Origin: Streptomyces silvae
GTDB lineage: Bacteria; Actinomycetota; Actinomycetes; Streptomycetales; Streptomycetaceae
Assembly: GCF_016745505.1 (NCBI RefSeq)
Contig: NZ_JAERUC010000086.1
Coordinates: forward strand, 62,001-126,000
Direction of reading: 5' to 3'
Length of the DNA stretch: 64,000 nucleotides
The notes beneath the pieces are model-generated. The model was not told where the DNA came from. It made no database searches and saw only the letters and a program-made list of their open reading frames with translations. Shown piece by piece: positions 1 through 10,120 of this stretch (its first letter is position 1; every line of letters starts with the position of its first letter). Both the position numbers and the translations under genes were made by a program.

Positions 1-216
1 GCGGAGCGCGCGTACGCGCCCGCGGGCAGCGGCCGTTCGGGCTCGGCGATCCGGCACTGTTCCGGGTGCACGGGCGTCCTCGTACGCGCGAAGGACACCG
101 ACTCCCCGGACGACTACTCCACCCCGACCGACGCGGACGGCTGGGAGGCCTGGGCCCGCGGCCAGGGGGCGGAGTTCGGGCCGGCCCCGCGGCCGGCCGA
201 ACCCGGGGAGTCCTAG
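1..216 (+). CDS. Hypothetical protein, C-terminal fragment (5' end outside window)
   Basis: An open frame runs from the first base to TAG at 214-216 and gives the last 71 residues of a protein. Almost every codon ends in G or C, as expected for a real streptomycete gene. The fragment contains a Cys pair (HCSGCTG) near its start and an acidic, Ser/Pro/Trp-containing tail. I do not recognise a family from this part, and the N-terminus is needed. It runs towards the downstream gene on the other strand, so the two converge. Confidence 0.6.
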   Translation, partial: AERAYAPAGSGRSGSAIRHCSGCTGVLVRAKDTDSPDDYSTPTDADGWEAWARGQGAEFGPAPRPAEPGES

Positions 217-229
217 GCCTCGCCGTGGA

Positions 230-246
230 CCGGGCCGCCGGCCCGG
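230..246. terminator. Short GC hairpin between convergent genes
   Basis: CCGGGCC (230-236) can pair with GGCCCGG (240-246) across a 3-base loop. It lies between two convergent stop codons, so it could end either transcript. There is no U-tract, which is usual in streptomycetes. Confidence 0.4.
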
Positions 247-254
247 CTCAGCGC

Positions 255-623
255 TCAGGCCTTGTCGTTGGACGGGCCGCCGACCTGGATGCCCGCCATC
301 CGGGACCACTCGTACGGGCCCGTACGGACCTTGGCCGCGAACTCGCCGTCGAAGTCCTCGTGGACCGTGATCCCGGCCTTCTGCGTGGCGCTCTCGGCCA
401 CGGCGTAGGAGGGCGCCACCAGGTCCCCCCAGTCGCCGTCCTCGCCGACCAGCACGATGCGGGTGCCCATCTCGCCGAGGTGGGCGAGCTGCCCCTCGGC
501 GCCGCCGTGCGCCTTGGCGAAGGATCCGATCTGCTTGGCGAGCTTCGCAGCCCTGCGCTCCGCGCGCGCCGCGTGCTTGCTGTCGTCCGTCTGCTGCGTC
601 TGGGGCTCTGCCGTCTCTGCCAT
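255..623 (-). CDS. Conserved hypothetical protein (122 aa)
   Basis: Small soluble protein with no signal peptide or membrane segment. The first 45 residues are polar and Gln/Lys/Arg/Ala-rich (QTQQTDDSKHAARAERRAAK), probably a helical or disordered tail. The rest looks like a compact alpha/beta domain ending GIQVGGPSNDKA. ATG at 623 is the only sensible start. It lies downstream of cyoE on the same strand, with a strong hairpin between them, so it probably has its own transcript. I recognise it only as a conserved actinomycete protein of unknown function. Confidence 0.65.
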   Translation of the reverse strand: MAETAEPQTQQTDDSKHAARAERRAAKLAKQIGSFAKAHGGAEGQLAHLGEMGTRIVLVGEDGDWGDLVAPSYAVAESATQKAGITVHEDFDGEFAAKVRTGPYEWSRMAGIQVGGPSNDKA

Positions 624-656
624 GGACAGGATGCTACCGACGGGTAGGTGGACTGG

Positions 657-700
657 CGACGGGCGGGGGGCGTGGCCTGGGCCACGTCCCCCGCCCGTCG
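657..700 (-). terminator. Rho-independent-type terminator of cyoE
   Basis: A long inverted repeat: CGACGGGCGGGGG...GTGGCC on the left pairs with GGCCAC...CCCCCGCCCGTCG on the right across a tiny loop, about 20 bp with one mismatch. It begins some 25 bp after the cyoE stop codon. Confidence 0.8.
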
Positions 701-723
701 GCGGAGCTCCGGTGCGTGCGGGA

Positions 724-1677
724 CTACCTCAGGAAGGGGTCCACGGCGACGGCGACGAAGAGGAGCGAGACATAGGTGATGGACCAGTGGAACAGCCGCA
801 TCTCCTTGAGCTTGGCGCCCGTCACGCCGGACTTCGCCCGGTTCTGCAGGCCGTGGGCCTCCCAGAGCCAGAAGCCTCCGGTCAGCAGGGCGACCGCCGT
901 GTAGAACCAGCCCGTGTAGCCCAGAGGAGTGAGGAGCAGCGAGACGCCGACCATCACCCAGCTGTAGACGACGATCTGGCGGGCCACCACCCGGTTGGAG
1001 GCGACGACCGGGAGCATCGGGACGCCGACCCGGGCGTAGTCCTCCTTGACCTTCATCGACAGCGGCCAGTAGTGCGGCGGCGTCCAGAAGAAGATCACGG
1101 CGAAAAGGATGACCGCGGCCCAGCTCATCGAATTGGTCACGGCGGACCAGCCGATGAGGACCGGCATGCAGCCCGCGATTCCGCCCCAGACGATGTTCTG
1201 CGAGGTCCGGCGCTTCAGCAGCATCGTGTAGACGACGACGTAGAACAGAAGTGCGCCGAGTGAGAGGGCTGCGGAGAGCCAGTTGACGAGCAGCCCGAAC
1301 CAGACCGTGGAAATCACCGCGAGGGCGATTCCGAAGGCGAGGCACTCGCGGGGGCTCACCATCCCCGTGACCAACGGGCGCTGGGACGTACGGTCCATCA
1401 GCGCGTCGATGTCGCGGTCGATATACATGTTGAGCGCATTGGCACCGCCCGCGGAGAGATATCCGCCGATGGTGGTGGTAACTACGAGCCAAAGATCGGG
1501 CACGCCCTGAGCGGCGAGGAACATCACCGGAACGGTGGTGATCAGCAGCAGCTCGATGATGCGCGGCTTGGTAAGAGCCACGAATGCCTTGATGCGGGCC
1601 CCGGACGGGCGATGGCCCCCTGGGCTCGGAGTCAAGGCGACCCCTGCGGGTCGGGACTCGACGGCCGTCACGCACAC
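724..1677 (-). CDS. cyoE: Protoheme IX farnesyltransferase (heme O synthase)
   Basis: UbiA-family membrane prenyltransferase that adds a farnesyl group to heme b to make heme O, the first step to heme A for the aa3 cytochrome oxidase. About 317 residues with eight to nine hydrophobic segments. The two Asp-rich prenyl-diphosphate/Mg motifs are visible: [15 protein letters not shown] (about residue 80) and the second loop around [15 protein letters not shown]. The open frame extends upstream to 1746, but that part is not conserved-looking; I chose GTG at 1677. GTG at 1671, with AGGGG five bases upstream, is equally good. In actinobacteria this gene sits divergent from the transketolase gene (also ctaB), as here. 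Confidence 0.95.
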   Translation of the reverse strand: MCVTAVESRPAGVALTPSPGGHRPSGARIKAFVALTKPRIIELLLITTVPVMFLAAQGVPDLWLVVTTTIGGYLSAGGANALNMYIDRDIDALMDRTSQRPLVTGMVSPRECLAFGIALAVISTVWFGLLVNWLSAALSLGALLFYVVVYTMLLKRRTSQNIVWGGIAGCMPVLIGWSAVTNSMSWAAVILFAVIFFWTPPHYWPLSMKVKEDYARVGVPMLPVVASNRVVARQIVVYSWVMVGVSLLLTPLGYTGWFYTAVALLTGGFWLWEAHGLQNRAKSGVTGAKLKEMRLFHWSITYVSLLFVAVAVDPFLR

Positions 1678-1962
1678 CCCTGACAGAGAAATCCCAGCAA
1701 GCTCCGGGCGTGAAGGCCCAGTAAAGACTTGCGCGAACCAGACCACTGTAGACGTTGGGCATACGCCGCTCTTCGCGGGGGTGGGGTCGTGTTGGGGTGG
1801 CGCAGAAGTGAACGGCGGCGCTCATACGGGAGGCGAACTCCGCAGGTCGCCCGCACTGTGGAAAGGGCAGAAGTACGGCCTTGGGACGGGGGTAGGCTCG
1901 ACATTGCCCGGTGCGGTAACCAGTCACCGGTTTACAACAGTGGAGAGGAGCCCTGACTCAGG
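1678..1962. promoter_or_regulatory. Divergent promoter region between cyoE and tkt
   Basis: 285 bp without a convincing gene. It must hold the promoters of cyoE (leftwards) and the pentose phosphate operon (rightwards). Visible are a TAGGCT hexamer near 1890 that could be a rightward -10, and a small inverted repeat CCGGT (1909-1913) with ACCGG (1926-1930). GAGAGGAG at 1943-1950 is the tkt ribosome site. No element is certain. Confidence 0.4.
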
Positions 1963-4050
1963 GTGAGCACCAAGCCGACCACCACAGACCTCCAGTGGAC
2001 CGAATTGGACCAGCGGGCCGTGGACACCGTCCGCGTCCTCGCCGCGGACGCCGTACAGAAAGTCGGAAACGGCCACCCGGGTACGGCGATGAGCCTCGCT
2101 CCTGCCGCGTACACCCTCTTCCAGAAGGTGATGCGCCACGACCCGGCGGACGCGGACTGGACCGGACGCGACCGCTTCGTGCTGTCCGCGGGCCACTCCA
2201 GCCTGACGCTGTACATCCAGCTCTACCTCGCCGGGTACGGCCTGGAGCTGGACGACCTCAAGGCGTTCCGCACCTGGGGCTCCAAGACGCCGGGCCACCC
2301 GGAGTACGGCCACACCACGGGCGTCGAGACGACGACCGGCCCGCTGGGCCAGGGCGTCGCCAACGCCGTGGGCATGGCGATGGCCTCCCGCTACGAGCGC
2401 GGTCTCTTCGACCCGCAGGCGGCCCCCGGCACCTCCCCGTTCGACCACACCATCTGGGTCATCGCCGGTGACGGCTGCCTCCAGGAGGGCATCTCGGCCG
2501 AGGCGTCCTCGCTGGCGGGCCACCAGAAGCTCGGCAACCTGGTGCTGCTGTGGGACGACAACCACATCTCGATCGAGGGCGACACCGAGACCGCGGTCTC
2601 CGAGGACACCCTGAAGCGCTACGAGTCCTACGGCTGGCACGTCCAGCGTGTGGACCAGCTGCCCAGCGGCGACCTGGACCCCGAGGGTCTGTACCGCGCG
2701 CTGCAGGCCGCCAAGGCCGAGACGGAGCGCCCGTCGTTCATCGCGGCCCGCTCGATCATCGCCTGGCCCGCCCCGAACGCCCAGAACACCGAGGCCGCGC
2801 ACGGCTCGGCGCTCGGCGACGACGAGATCGCGGCCACGAAGCGGGTGCTCGGCTTCGACCCGGAGAAGACCTTCGAGGTCGCCGACGAGGTCATCGCGCA
2901 CACCCGTGAGGCGCTGGACCGCGGCCGCGAGGCCAAGGCCGAGTGGGAGAAGTCCTTCGCCGCCTGGCGTACCGCCAACCCGGAGCGCGCCGCCGACTTC
3001 GACCGCATCGCCGCGGGCGAGCTGCCCGCCGGCTGGGAGGACGAGCTCCCGGTCTTCGAGGCCGGCCACGCTGTCGCCACGCGTGCCGCCTCCGGCAAGG
3101 TCCTCCAGGCGCTCGGCGGTGTCATCCCCGAGCTGTGGGGCGGCTCCGCCGACCTCGCGGGCTCGAACAACACCACGATCGACAAGACGTCGTCGTTCCT
3201 CCCGGCAGGCAACCCGCTGCCCGAGGCCGACCCGTACGGCCGGACGATCCACTTCGGCATCCGCGAGCACTCCATGGCCGCGGCCATGAACGGCATCGCG
3301 CTGCACGGCAACACCCGCATCTACGGCGGCACCTTCCTGGTGTTCTCCGACTACATGCGCAACGCCGTGCGCCTCTCCGCACTGATGCACCTCCCGGTGA
3401 CGTACGTGTGGACGCACGACTCCATCGGCCTCGGCGAGGACGGCCCGACGCACCAGCCGGTCGAGCACATCGCCTCGCTGCGCGCGATCCCCGGCCTGAA
3501 TGTCGTCCGCCCCGCGGACGCCAACGAGACGGCGACCGCCTGGCGCGAGATCCTCAAGCGCGGCAAGAAGGACTACGGGAAGAGCGCCCCGCACGGTCTG
3601 GCGCTGTCCCGCCAGGGCCTGCCCACCTACGCGGCGAACGAGAACGCCGCCAAGGGCGGTTACGTGCTCTTCGACGCCGAGGGCGGCGACGCGCAGGCCG
3701 TTCTGATCGCCACGGGCTCCGAGGTCCAGCTGGCCGTCGAGGCCCGCGACGAGCTCCAGGCGGCCGGTGTGCCGACCCGTGTGGTCTCGATGCCGTGTGT
3801 CGAGTGGTTCGAGGAGCAGGACCAGGCGTACAAGGACAGCGTGCTTCCGCCGTCCGTGAAGGCACGGGTCGCCGTCGAAGCGGGTATCGGCCTCACCTGG
3901 TACCGGTATGTGGGTGACGCGGGCCGGATCGTCTCGCTGGAGCACTTCGGTGCGTCGGCGGACGCCAAGGTCCTCTTCCGCGAGTTCGGCTTCACCGCCG
4001 CGCACGTGGTGGAAGCCGCCCGGGAATCTCTCGCCTCCGCTGCGCGCTGA
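1963..4050 (+). CDS. tkt: Transketolase
   Basis: Thiamine-diphosphate enzyme of the non-oxidative pentose phosphate pathway; it moves two-carbon units between ketose and aldose phosphates. 695 residues, normal length. The N-terminal domain has [13 protein letters not shown] (about 35-47), and the ThDP/Mg motif is GDGCLQEG ... [11 protein letters not shown] (about 168-205). The pyrimidine-binding middle domain has [17 protein letters not shown] and the C-terminal domain follows. The start is GTG at 1963, 12 bases after GAGAGGAG. It leads an operon with tal, zwf, opcA and pgl. Confidence 0.97.
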   Translation: MSTKPTTTDLQWTELDQRAVDTVRVLAADAVQKVGNGHPGTAMSLAPAAYTLFQKVMRHDPADADWTGRDRFVLSAGHSSLTLYIQLYLAGYGLELDDLKAFRTWGSKTPGHPEYGHTTGVETTTGPLGQGVANAVGMAMASRYERGLFDPQAAPGTSPFDHTIWVIAGDGCLQEGISAEASSLAGHQKLGNLVLLWDDNHISIEGDTETAVSEDTLKRYESYGWHVQRVDQLPSGDLDPEGLYRALQAAKAETERPSFIAARSIIAWPAPNAQNTEAAHGSALGDDEIAATKRVLGFDPEKTFEVADEVIAHTREALDRGREAKAEWEKSFAAWRTANPERAADFDRIAAGELPAGWEDELPVFEAGHAVATRAASGKVLQALGGVIPELWGGSADLAGSNNTTIDKTSSFLPAGNPLPEADPYGRTIHFGIREHSMAAAMNGIALHGNTRIYGGTFLVFSDYMRNAVRLSALMHLPVTYVWTHDSIGLGEDGPTHQPVEHIASLRAIPGLNVVRPADANETATAWREILKRGKKDYGKSAPHGLALSRQGLPTYAANENAAKGGYVLFDAEGGDAQAVLIATGSEVQLAVEARDELQAAGVPTRVVSMPCVEWFEEQDQAYKDSVLPPSVKARVAVEAGIGLTWYRYVGDAGRIVSLEHFGASADAKVLFREFGFTAAHVVEAARESLASAAR

Positions 4051-4084
4051 CGCGGTTATACGACTAGTAGGAGATGCAATTCTC

Positions 4085-5203
4085 ATGACAGACGCACTCA
4101 AGCGCCTCTCCGACGAGGGCGTGGCGATCTGGCTGGACGACCTGTCGCGCAAGCGGATCACGTCCGGCAACCTGGCCGAGCTCATCGACCAGAGCCACGT
4201 CGTGGGTGTCACGACCAACCCGTCGATCTTCCAGAAGGCGATCTCCCAGGGCGACGGTTACGACCAGCAGCTCACGGACCTGGCCGCCCGCAAGGTGACG
4301 GTCGAGGAAGCCATCCGGATGATCACCACGGCGGACGTCCGCGACGCCGCCGACATCCTGCGCCCGGTCTTCGACGCGACGGACGGCCAGGACGGCCGGG
4401 TCTCCATCGAGGTCGACCCGCGCCTGGCGCACAACACCCTGGCCACGGTCGCCGAGGCCAAGCAGCTGGCCTGGCTGGTGGACCGGCCGAACACGCTCAT
4501 CAAGATCCCGGCGACCAAGGCCGGCCTGCCGGCGATCACGGAGACCATCGGGCGGGGCATCAGCGTCAACGTGACCCTGATCTTCTCGCTGGAGCGCTAC
4601 CGCGAGGTCATGGACGCCTACCTGGCGGGCCTGGAGAAGGCGAAGGCCGCGGGCCTGGACCTCTCCAAGATCCACTCGGTCGCCTCGTTCTTCGTGTCCC
4701 GCGTGGACACCGAGATCGACAAGCGCCTCGACGCGATCGGCACCGACGAGGCCAAGGCGGCGAAGGGCAAGTCCGCCCTCGCCAACGCCCGCCTCGCCTA
4801 CGAGGCGTACGAGGAGGTCTTCGCGGGTGACCGCTGGGCCGCCCTCGACAAGGCGCACGCCAACAAGCAGCGCCCGCTGTGGGCCTCCACCGGCGTGAAG
4901 GACCCGTCCCTCAAGGACACCCTGTACGTCGACGACCTCGTCGCCCCGAACACGGTGAACACCATGCCGGAGGCGACCCTGGAGGCCGTGGCCGACCACG
5001 GCGACATCACCGGCAACACCGTGGCCGGTGGCTACGACCAGGCGCGTTCCGACCTCGACGCGGTCAAGAAGCTCGGGGTCAGCTACGACGACGTCGTCCA
5101 GCTGCTGGAGGACGAGGGCGTCGACAAGTTCGAGGCCGCCTGGAACGACCTGCTCAAGTCGACCGAGGCCGAGCTCGAGCGCCTCGCTCCTTCGAAGGGC
5201 TGA
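4085..5203 (+). CDS. tal: Transaldolase
   Basis: Transfers the dihydroxyacetone unit from sedoheptulose 7-phosphate to glyceraldehyde 3-phosphate. 372 residues, the longer actinobacterial/cyanobacterial type. The Schiff-base lysine lies in [10 protein letters not shown] (about residue 140) and the family motif [14 protein letters not shown] is near residue 40. ATG at 4085 follows AGGAG at 4068-4072; the open frame continues upstream into tkt but only as an overlap in another frame. It is 34 bp behind tkt and 5 bp ahead of zwf, so it is cotranscribed. Confidence 0.97.
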   Translation: MTDALKRLSDEGVAIWLDDLSRKRITSGNLAELIDQSHVVGVTTNPSIFQKAISQGDGYDQQLTDLAARKVTVEEAIRMITTADVRDAADILRPVFDATDGQDGRVSIEVDPRLAHNTLATVAEAKQLAWLVDRPNTLIKIPATKAGLPAITETIGRGISVNVTLIFSLERYREVMDAYLAGLEKAKAAGLDLSKIHSVASFFVSRVDTEIDKRLDAIGTDEAKAAKGKSALANARLAYEAYEEVFAGDRWAALDKAHANKQRPLWASTGVKDPSLKDTLYVDDLVAPNTVNTMPEATLEAVADHGDITGNTVAGGYDQARSDLDAVKKLGVSYDDVVQLLEDEGVDKFEAAWNDLLKSTEAELERLAPSKG

Positions 5204-5208
5204 CCACC

Positions 5209-6741
5209 TTGTCTGGTGTTCCCGGAGCCAACCCGCTCCGTGACGCCCAGGACCGACGGCTCCCGCGTATCGCGGGGCCGTCGGGCCTGGTGATCTTTGG
5301 CGTCACGGGCGATTTGTCCCGTAAAAAGCTGATGCCCGCCGTCTACGACCTGGCCAATCGCGGCCTGCTGCCGCCGGGCTTCTCGCTCATCGGCTTCGCG
5401 CGCCGCGACTGGGAGGACGAAGACTTCGCCCAGGTCGTCCACGACGCCGTGAAAGAGCATTCCCGCACCCCCTTCCGCGAAGAGGTCTGGCAGCAGCTCA
5501 GCCAGGGCATGCGCTTCGTGCAGGGCAACTTCGACGACGACGTCGCGTTCGAGACCCTCAGGGCGACGATCGAGGAGCTCGACAAGGCGCAGGGCACGGG
5601 CGGCAACTTCGCCTTCTACCTGTCCGTACCGCCGAAGTTCTTCCCCAAGGTCGTCCAGCAGCTCAAGAAGCACGGGCTGGCCGACCAGAAGGAAGGCAGC
5701 TGGCGACGGGCCGTCATCGAGAAGCCGTTCGGGCACGACCTGGAGAGCGCGCAGGAGCTGAACCAGCTCGTGCACGACGTCTTCCCGCCGAACGAGGTCT
5801 TCCGCATCGACCACTACCTCGGCAAGGAGACGGTCCAGAACATCCTGGCGCTGCGCTTCGCCAACACGATGTGGGAGCCGATCTGGAACAGGTCGTACGT
5901 CGACCACGTCCAGATCACGATGGCCGAGGACATCGGCATCGGCGGCCGGGCCGGTTACTACGACGGCATCGGCGCGGCTCGTGACGTCATCCAGAACCAC
6001 CTGCTCCAGCTGCTGGCGCTGACGGCGATGGAGGAGCCCGGCTCCTTCCACCCGAAGGCGCTGGTCGCCGAGAAGCTGAAGGTGCTCACGGCGGTGGAGC
6101 TGCCCGAGGACCTGGGCAAGCACACGGTGCGCGGGCAGTACGCGCACGCCTGGCAGGGCGGCGAGGAAGTGCTCGGCTATCTGGAGGAGGACGGTATCGA
6201 CCCCAAGTCGAAGACCGACACCTTCGCCGCGATCAAGCTGACGATCAACAACCGCCGCTGGGCCGGCGTCCCGTTCTATCTCCGTACCGGCAAGCGCCTC
6301 GGCCGTCGGGTCACCGAGATCGCGGTCGTCTTCAAGCGCGCCCCGTATCTGCCCTTCGAGTCCGGTGCGACGGAGGAGCTCGGCGGCAACGCCCTGGTCA
6401 TCCGGGTGCAGCCCGACGAGGGCGTCACGGTCCGGTTCGGCTCCAAGGTGCCCGGCACGTCCATGGAGGTCCGGGACGTCACGATGGACTTCGCCTACGG
6501 CGAGTCCTTCACGGAGTCCAGCCCGGAGGCGTACGAGCGGCTCATCCTCGATGTCCTGCTCGGTGACGCCAACCTCTTCCCGCGCCACCAGGAGGTCGAG
6601 CTCTCCTGGAACATCCTCGACCCGATCGAGGAGTACTGGGACAAGCACGGCAAGCCCGCCCAGTACGCGGCCGGCACCTGGGGACCGGCCGAGGCCGACG
6701 AGATGCTCGCACGCGACGGACGGAGCTGGCGCCGGCCATGA
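5209..6741 (+). CDS. zwf: Glucose-6-phosphate 1-dehydrogenase
   Basis: Oxidises glucose 6-phosphate to 6-phosphogluconolactone with NAD(P)+, entering the oxidative pentose phosphate branch. 510 residues. The nucleotide motif GVTGDLSRKKLM is at about 31-42 and the active-site signature RIDHYLGKE at about 199-207. The start is TTG at 5209, because homology-like sequence begins just after it and there is no in-frame ATG/GTG nearby. GAAGGG lies about ten bases upstream, and the start is only 5 bp past the tal stop. The opcA start overlaps its stop codon (ATGA), which suggests translational coupling with its effector. Confidence 0.96.
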   Translation: MSGVPGANPLRDAQDRRLPRIAGPSGLVIFGVTGDLSRKKLMPAVYDLANRGLLPPGFSLIGFARRDWEDEDFAQVVHDAVKEHSRTPFREEVWQQLSQGMRFVQGNFDDDVAFETLRATIEELDKAQGTGGNFAFYLSVPPKFFPKVVQQLKKHGLADQKEGSWRRAVIEKPFGHDLESAQELNQLVHDVFPPNEVFRIDHYLGKETVQNILALRFANTMWEPIWNRSYVDHVQITMAEDIGIGGRAGYYDGIGAARDVIQNHLLQLLALTAMEEPGSFHPKALVAEKLKVLTAVELPEDLGKHTVRGQYAHAWQGGEEVLGYLEEDGIDPKSKTDTFAAIKLTINNRRWAGVPFYLRTGKRLGRRVTEIAVVFKRAPYLPFESGATEELGGNALVIRVQPDEGVTVRFGSKVPGTSMEVRDVTMDFAYGESFTESSPEAYERLILDVLLGDANLFPRHQEVELSWNILDPIEEYWDKHGKPAQYAAGTWGPAEADEMLARDGRSWRRP

Positions 6742-7769
6742 AGATCGATCTCACGGAAACCACGTCCAGCAAGATCAACCAGGCCCTGGTCTCGGCGCGC
6801 CGCTCCATCGGCACGCCCGCCATCGGCATGGTGCTCACCCTCGTCATCGTCACCGACGAGGAGAACGCCTACGACGCGCTCCGGGCGGCGAGCGACTCCT
6901 CCCGCGAGCACCCGTCGCGGATCATCGCGGTGATCAAGCGGGTCAGCAAGTCGCCGCGCGCCCGGCGCGACGCACGGCTCGACGCCGAGCTCCGGGTCGG
7001 TTCCGACGCGGGTTCGGGCGAGACCGTGGTGCTGCGTCTCCACGGTGAGCTGGCCAACCACGCCCAGTCCGTCGTCCTCCCGCTGCTGCTGCCGGACGCC
7101 CCGGTCGTGGTGTGGTGGCCCGAGGACGCCCCGGCCGACCCGGCCAGGGACCCGCTGGGCGCGCTCGCCCAGCGCCGTATCACCGACACCTACTCCGCCG
7201 AGCACCCGCTCGACGAGCTGTCGGTGCGCGCGGCGACGTACCGGCCCGGGGACACCGACCTGGCCTGGACGCGCATCACGCCGTGGCGTTCGATGCTGGC
7301 GGCGGCGCTCGACCAGCAGCCCGCGCAGGTCGTCTCGGCGACCGTCGAGGGCGAGTCGGACAACCCGAGCTGTGAACTGCTGGCCATGTGGCTGGCGGAC
7401 CGGCTGGGGGTCCCGGTGGAGCGCACGCTGTCCGGCGGCCCGGGTCTGACGGCCGTCCGGATGGCGACGAAGAACGGCGACATCGTCCTGGACCGGGCCG
7501 ACGGCTCGCTGGCGACGCTCTGCATGGCCGGGCAGCCGGACCGTGCGGTCGCGCTGAAGCGGCGGGAGACCGCCGAGCTCCTCGCGGAGGAGCTGCGCCG
7601 TCTGGACCCGGACAACATCTACGAGGCGACGGTGAAGTTCGGCGTGGAGCGCCTCGGCGGTCCCACCGAGGCGTCGTCCGTCGGTACGGGGCAGAAGCGG
7701 GCCGAGCCGGCCGGTTCGGCCGCGCCTGCCGCGAAGAAGGCGGCGGCCAAGAAGACGGCGTCGAAGTGA
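6738..7769 (+). CDS. opcA: Glucose-6-phosphate dehydrogenase assembly/effector protein OpcA
   Basis: OpcA activates and oligomerises G6P dehydrogenase in cyanobacteria and actinobacteria. 343 residues and soluble. The last 25 residues are a low-complexity Ala/Lys tail (AAKKAAAKKTASK), common in streptomycetes and probably disordered. It overlaps zwf by four bases and pgl by four bases (GTGA). The assignment rests on overall sequence character and on its fixed place between zwf and the lactonase gene. Confidence 0.93.
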   Translation: MKIDLTETTSSKINQALVSARRSIGTPAIGMVLTLVIVTDEENAYDALRAASDSSREHPSRIIAVIKRVSKSPRARRDARLDAELRVGSDAGSGETVVLRLHGELANHAQSVVLPLLLPDAPVVVWWPEDAPADPARDPLGALAQRRITDTYSAEHPLDELSVRAATYRPGDTDLAWTRITPWRSMLAAALDQQPAQVVSATVEGESDNPSCELLAMWLADRLGVPVERTLSGGPGLTAVRMATKNGDIVLDRADGSLATLCMAGQPDRAVALKRRETAELLAEELRRLDPDNIYEATVKFGVERLGGPTEASSVGTGQKRAEPAGSAAPAAKKAAAKKTASK

Positions 7770-8548
7770 GTGCCCCGCAGCTCGTCGTGCACCGCGACAA
7801 GGAGCTGATGGCCCAGGCCGCGGCGGCCCGGCTGATCACGAAGATCGTGGACGCCCAGGCCGCCCGTGGTTCCGCCTCGGTGGTCCTCACCGGCGGGCGC
7901 AACGGCAACGGCCTGCTGGCCGCGCTCGCCGGTTCGCCCGCCCGGGACGCGATCGACTGGTCGCGGCTCGACCTGTGGTGGGGTGACGAGCGGTTCCTGC
8001 CCGAGGGCGATCCGGAGCGCAATGTCACGCAGGCCCGCGAGGCCCTGCTGGACGAGGTGGGGCTGGACCCCGCGCGGGTCCACGCGATGCCCGCCTCCGA
8101 CGGGCCGTACGGCAACGACGCCGACTCCGCGGCCGCGGGGTACGCGGCGGAGCTCGCCGCCGCCGCGGGCCCGGAGGACCACGGGGCCGTACCGACGTTC
8201 GACGTGCTGATGCTGGGCGTCGGCCCGGACACGCATGTCGCGTCGCTCTTCCCGGAGCTGCCGGCGGTGCGCGAGACCGAGCGCACCGTGGTCGGGGTGC
8301 ACGGCGCTCCGAAGCCGCCGCCCACCCGTGTCTCGCTCACGCTGCCCGCCATCCGGGCGGCGCGCGAGGTGTGGCTGCTGGCCGCGGGTGAGGACAAGGC
8401 GGAGGCGGCGGAGATCGCGCTGTCCGGGGCCGGGGAGATCCAGGCCCCGGCGGCGGGAGCGTACGGCCGCAGCCGCACGCTGTGGCTGCTGGACGGCGCG
8501 GCTGCCTCCCGGCTGCCGCGCGCGCTGTATCCGCCCGCTTCGGCGTAG
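7766..8548 (+). CDS. pgl: 6-phosphogluconolactonase
   Basis: Hydrolyses 6-phosphogluconolactone, the product of Zwf. 260 residues. Family motifs visible: VVLTGGRNGNG (about 35), the signature LWWGDERFLPEGDPERN (about 70-87) and LGVGPDTHVASLFP (about 150), matching the SugarP-isomerase-like fold. The start is GTG at 7766, overlapping the opcA stop as GTGA. A perfect 14-bp hairpin follows the gene and ends the operon. Also called devB. Confidence 0.95.
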   Translation: MSAPQLVVHRDKELMAQAAAARLITKIVDAQAARGSASVVLTGGRNGNGLLAALAGSPARDAIDWSRLDLWWGDERFLPEGDPERNVTQAREALLDEVGLDPARVHAMPASDGPYGNDADSAAAGYAAELAAAAGPEDHGAVPTFDVLMLGVGPDTHVASLFPELPAVRETERTVVGVHGAPKPPPTRVSLTLPAIRAAREVWLLAAGEDKAEAAEIALSGAGEIQAPAAGAYGRSRTLWLLDGAAASRLPRALYPPASA

Positions 8549-8560
8549 GCACGTACGGAA

Positions 8561-8600
8561 AGAGGCCTGGTCCGCTCCCCCGGAGCCGGACCAGGCCTCT
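8561..8600. terminator. Bidirectional terminator after pgl
   Basis: AGAGGCCTGGTCCG (8561-8574) is perfectly complementary to CGGACCAGGCCTCT (8587-8600), a 14-bp stem with a 12-base loop. It sits between the pgl stop and the stop of the convergent PH-domain gene, so it can serve both. Confidence 0.9.
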
Positions 8601-8608
8601 CGCGTGTG

Positions 8609-10120
8609 TCAGTCGCGTACGAGGAACGGCTCCAGCAGCCCCGGGACGGCCTCGGAGGCGAAGGCCAGCCCCTCGGAGGCATCGGTGTCGCGCGCCGTGT
8701 AGGCGCCCGCTCCGGCGGCCGTGGTGGCGGTGACGCTGAGCAGCCCGGCGCGGCGCTGGAAGCAGGACTGCCGCACGGTCCAGCCGATCACGCCGGACCG
8801 CTGCAGGGCCGCGGTGGACCGCCGGACGGTGCCGGAGCGGGTCACCAGATACCCGCCGCTGAGCGTGTGGCCCAGTGAGCGGTACGCGTCGAGGGCGAGC
8901 GCCACGGAGAGCGGCAGGCCCACGACGGCGCAGCCGAGCGCGATCCACAGCAGGACGGGCGTCAGCAGCACGCCAAGGGCCGTCAGGACCAGCACGGGTG
9001 CGAGGGCCGCCGTGAGGGCCCGGCGAAGCCGCCGGGCGCGGGCGGCGGGCGGGTGCGGCGTGAGCGGGGCGCCGGTCGGTGCGAGTGGCTCGCGCAGCAC
9101 CTCGACGGCGATCGCGTCGACGAAGGGCCGGGGCGCGGCCGGCAGCAGGGTGTTGTGGTCGGCCCCCTGGGCCTCCTCGTCCTTCGCCAGGCCCGTGGTG
9201 ATGGCGTCCAGCCGGGCGGCGCCGGTCAGCCGTACGCCCAGGGGCTCCACCAGGTCCACCCCGCGCAGCCGCCGTTCCTCGACGGACAGCGAGCGGGAGG
9301 TCAGCAGCCCGCGCCGCACCCGCAGGGTGCCGCCGGGTTCGCGTTCCAGGCGGTAGTTCCACCACATCTCGGCCCAGAGGCCGAGCGCTCCGACGACGCC
9401 CGAGACCAGCGCCGCCAGGACCAGGACGACGATCGCCCAGACCAGCGGGGTGTCCCGGAAGCGGTCGGCGACCCAGTCGATCACCTCGCCCTGCGCACCG
9501 ACCCAGTCGCTGATCTGAAGGACACCGCCGACCGCCGCGCCCCCGAGCATGGGGGCGACGAAGGAGACGGGCGCGTAGCGGATCCAGCGGAGGTCGAACC
9601 GGGCGAGTTCGCCGTCGCGGTGCGTTCCGGGGGCCTCATGGAGGGCACGGTCGAGGAGGTCGCGGCGCAGCCGCTCGCCCTCGGCACGGGCGACGGGGTC
9701 GAGTTCCAGCGTGGACTCGCCGCCGGTCTGGTCACCGGTGCCGATCCGGACCGTGACCAGGCCGAGTATCCGTTGCAGCGGGTGTGCGGTCAGGTCGACG
9801 CTGCGGATCCGCTCGCGGGCCAGGGAACGCCGTTTGACCAGCAGGAGACCGGTGTGCAGCTCGACCCGTTCACCACCGACGCGGTAGCGGGTGCGCCGCC
9901 AGCGCACGTAGTCACCGGCGGTGGCGCAGCCGATCAGGAGGGCGGCTCCGGCCAGGGCCCAGCCGATGGCCGCGGGATAGCCCAGCCGCCCGGACAGCCC
10001 CGCCACGGCCGGGACGGCGGCGCCCACGGCCACCCCCGCCGTGACGAGCGCGGTGACGAGGACCGTGCGCCGGTGGATCCGCCGCCAGGGAGGGCCGGTC
10101 GCGTCGGCGGCGGTGCTCAT
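8609..10120 (-). CDS. PH-domain (bPH2/DUF304) membrane protein, YdbT-like
   Basis: 503 residues. Hydrophobic segments lie at about 25-70, 195-260 and 365-400, separating three soluble blocks with the bacterial PH pattern (for example RYRVGGERVELHTGLLLVKRR near 75 and GGYLVTRSGTVRRSTAALQ near the end). It resembles YdbT of Bacillus, which acts with a smaller partner, YdbS. The start ATG overlaps the stop of the upstream smaller PH gene (ATGA), so the two are translationally coupled. The role is not established; a membrane stress or protection function is inferred from the Bacillus pair. Confidence 0.85.
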   Translation of the reverse strand: MSTAADATGPPWRRIHRRTVLVTALVTAGVAVGAAVPAVAGLSGRLGYPAAIGWALAGAALLIGCATAGDYVRWRRTRYRVGGERVELHTGLLLVKRRSLARERIRSVDLTAHPLQRILGLVTVRIGTGDQTGGESTLELDPVARAEGERLRRDLLDRALHEAPGTHRDGELARFDLRWIRYAPVSFVAPMLGGAAVGGVLQISDWVGAQGEVIDWVADRFRDTPLVWAIVVLVLAALVSGVVGALGLWAEMWWNYRLEREPGGTLRVRRGLLTSRSLSVEERRLRGVDLVEPLGVRLTGAARLDAITTGLAKDEEAQGADHNTLLPAAPRPFVDAIAVEVLREPLAPTGAPLTPHPPAARARRLRRALTAALAPVLVLTALGVLLTPVLLWIALGCAVVGLPLSVALALDAYRSLGHTLSGGYLVTRSGTVRRSTAALQRSGVIGWTVRQSCFQRRAGLLSVTATTAAGAGAYTARDTDASEGLAFASEAVPGLLEPFLVRD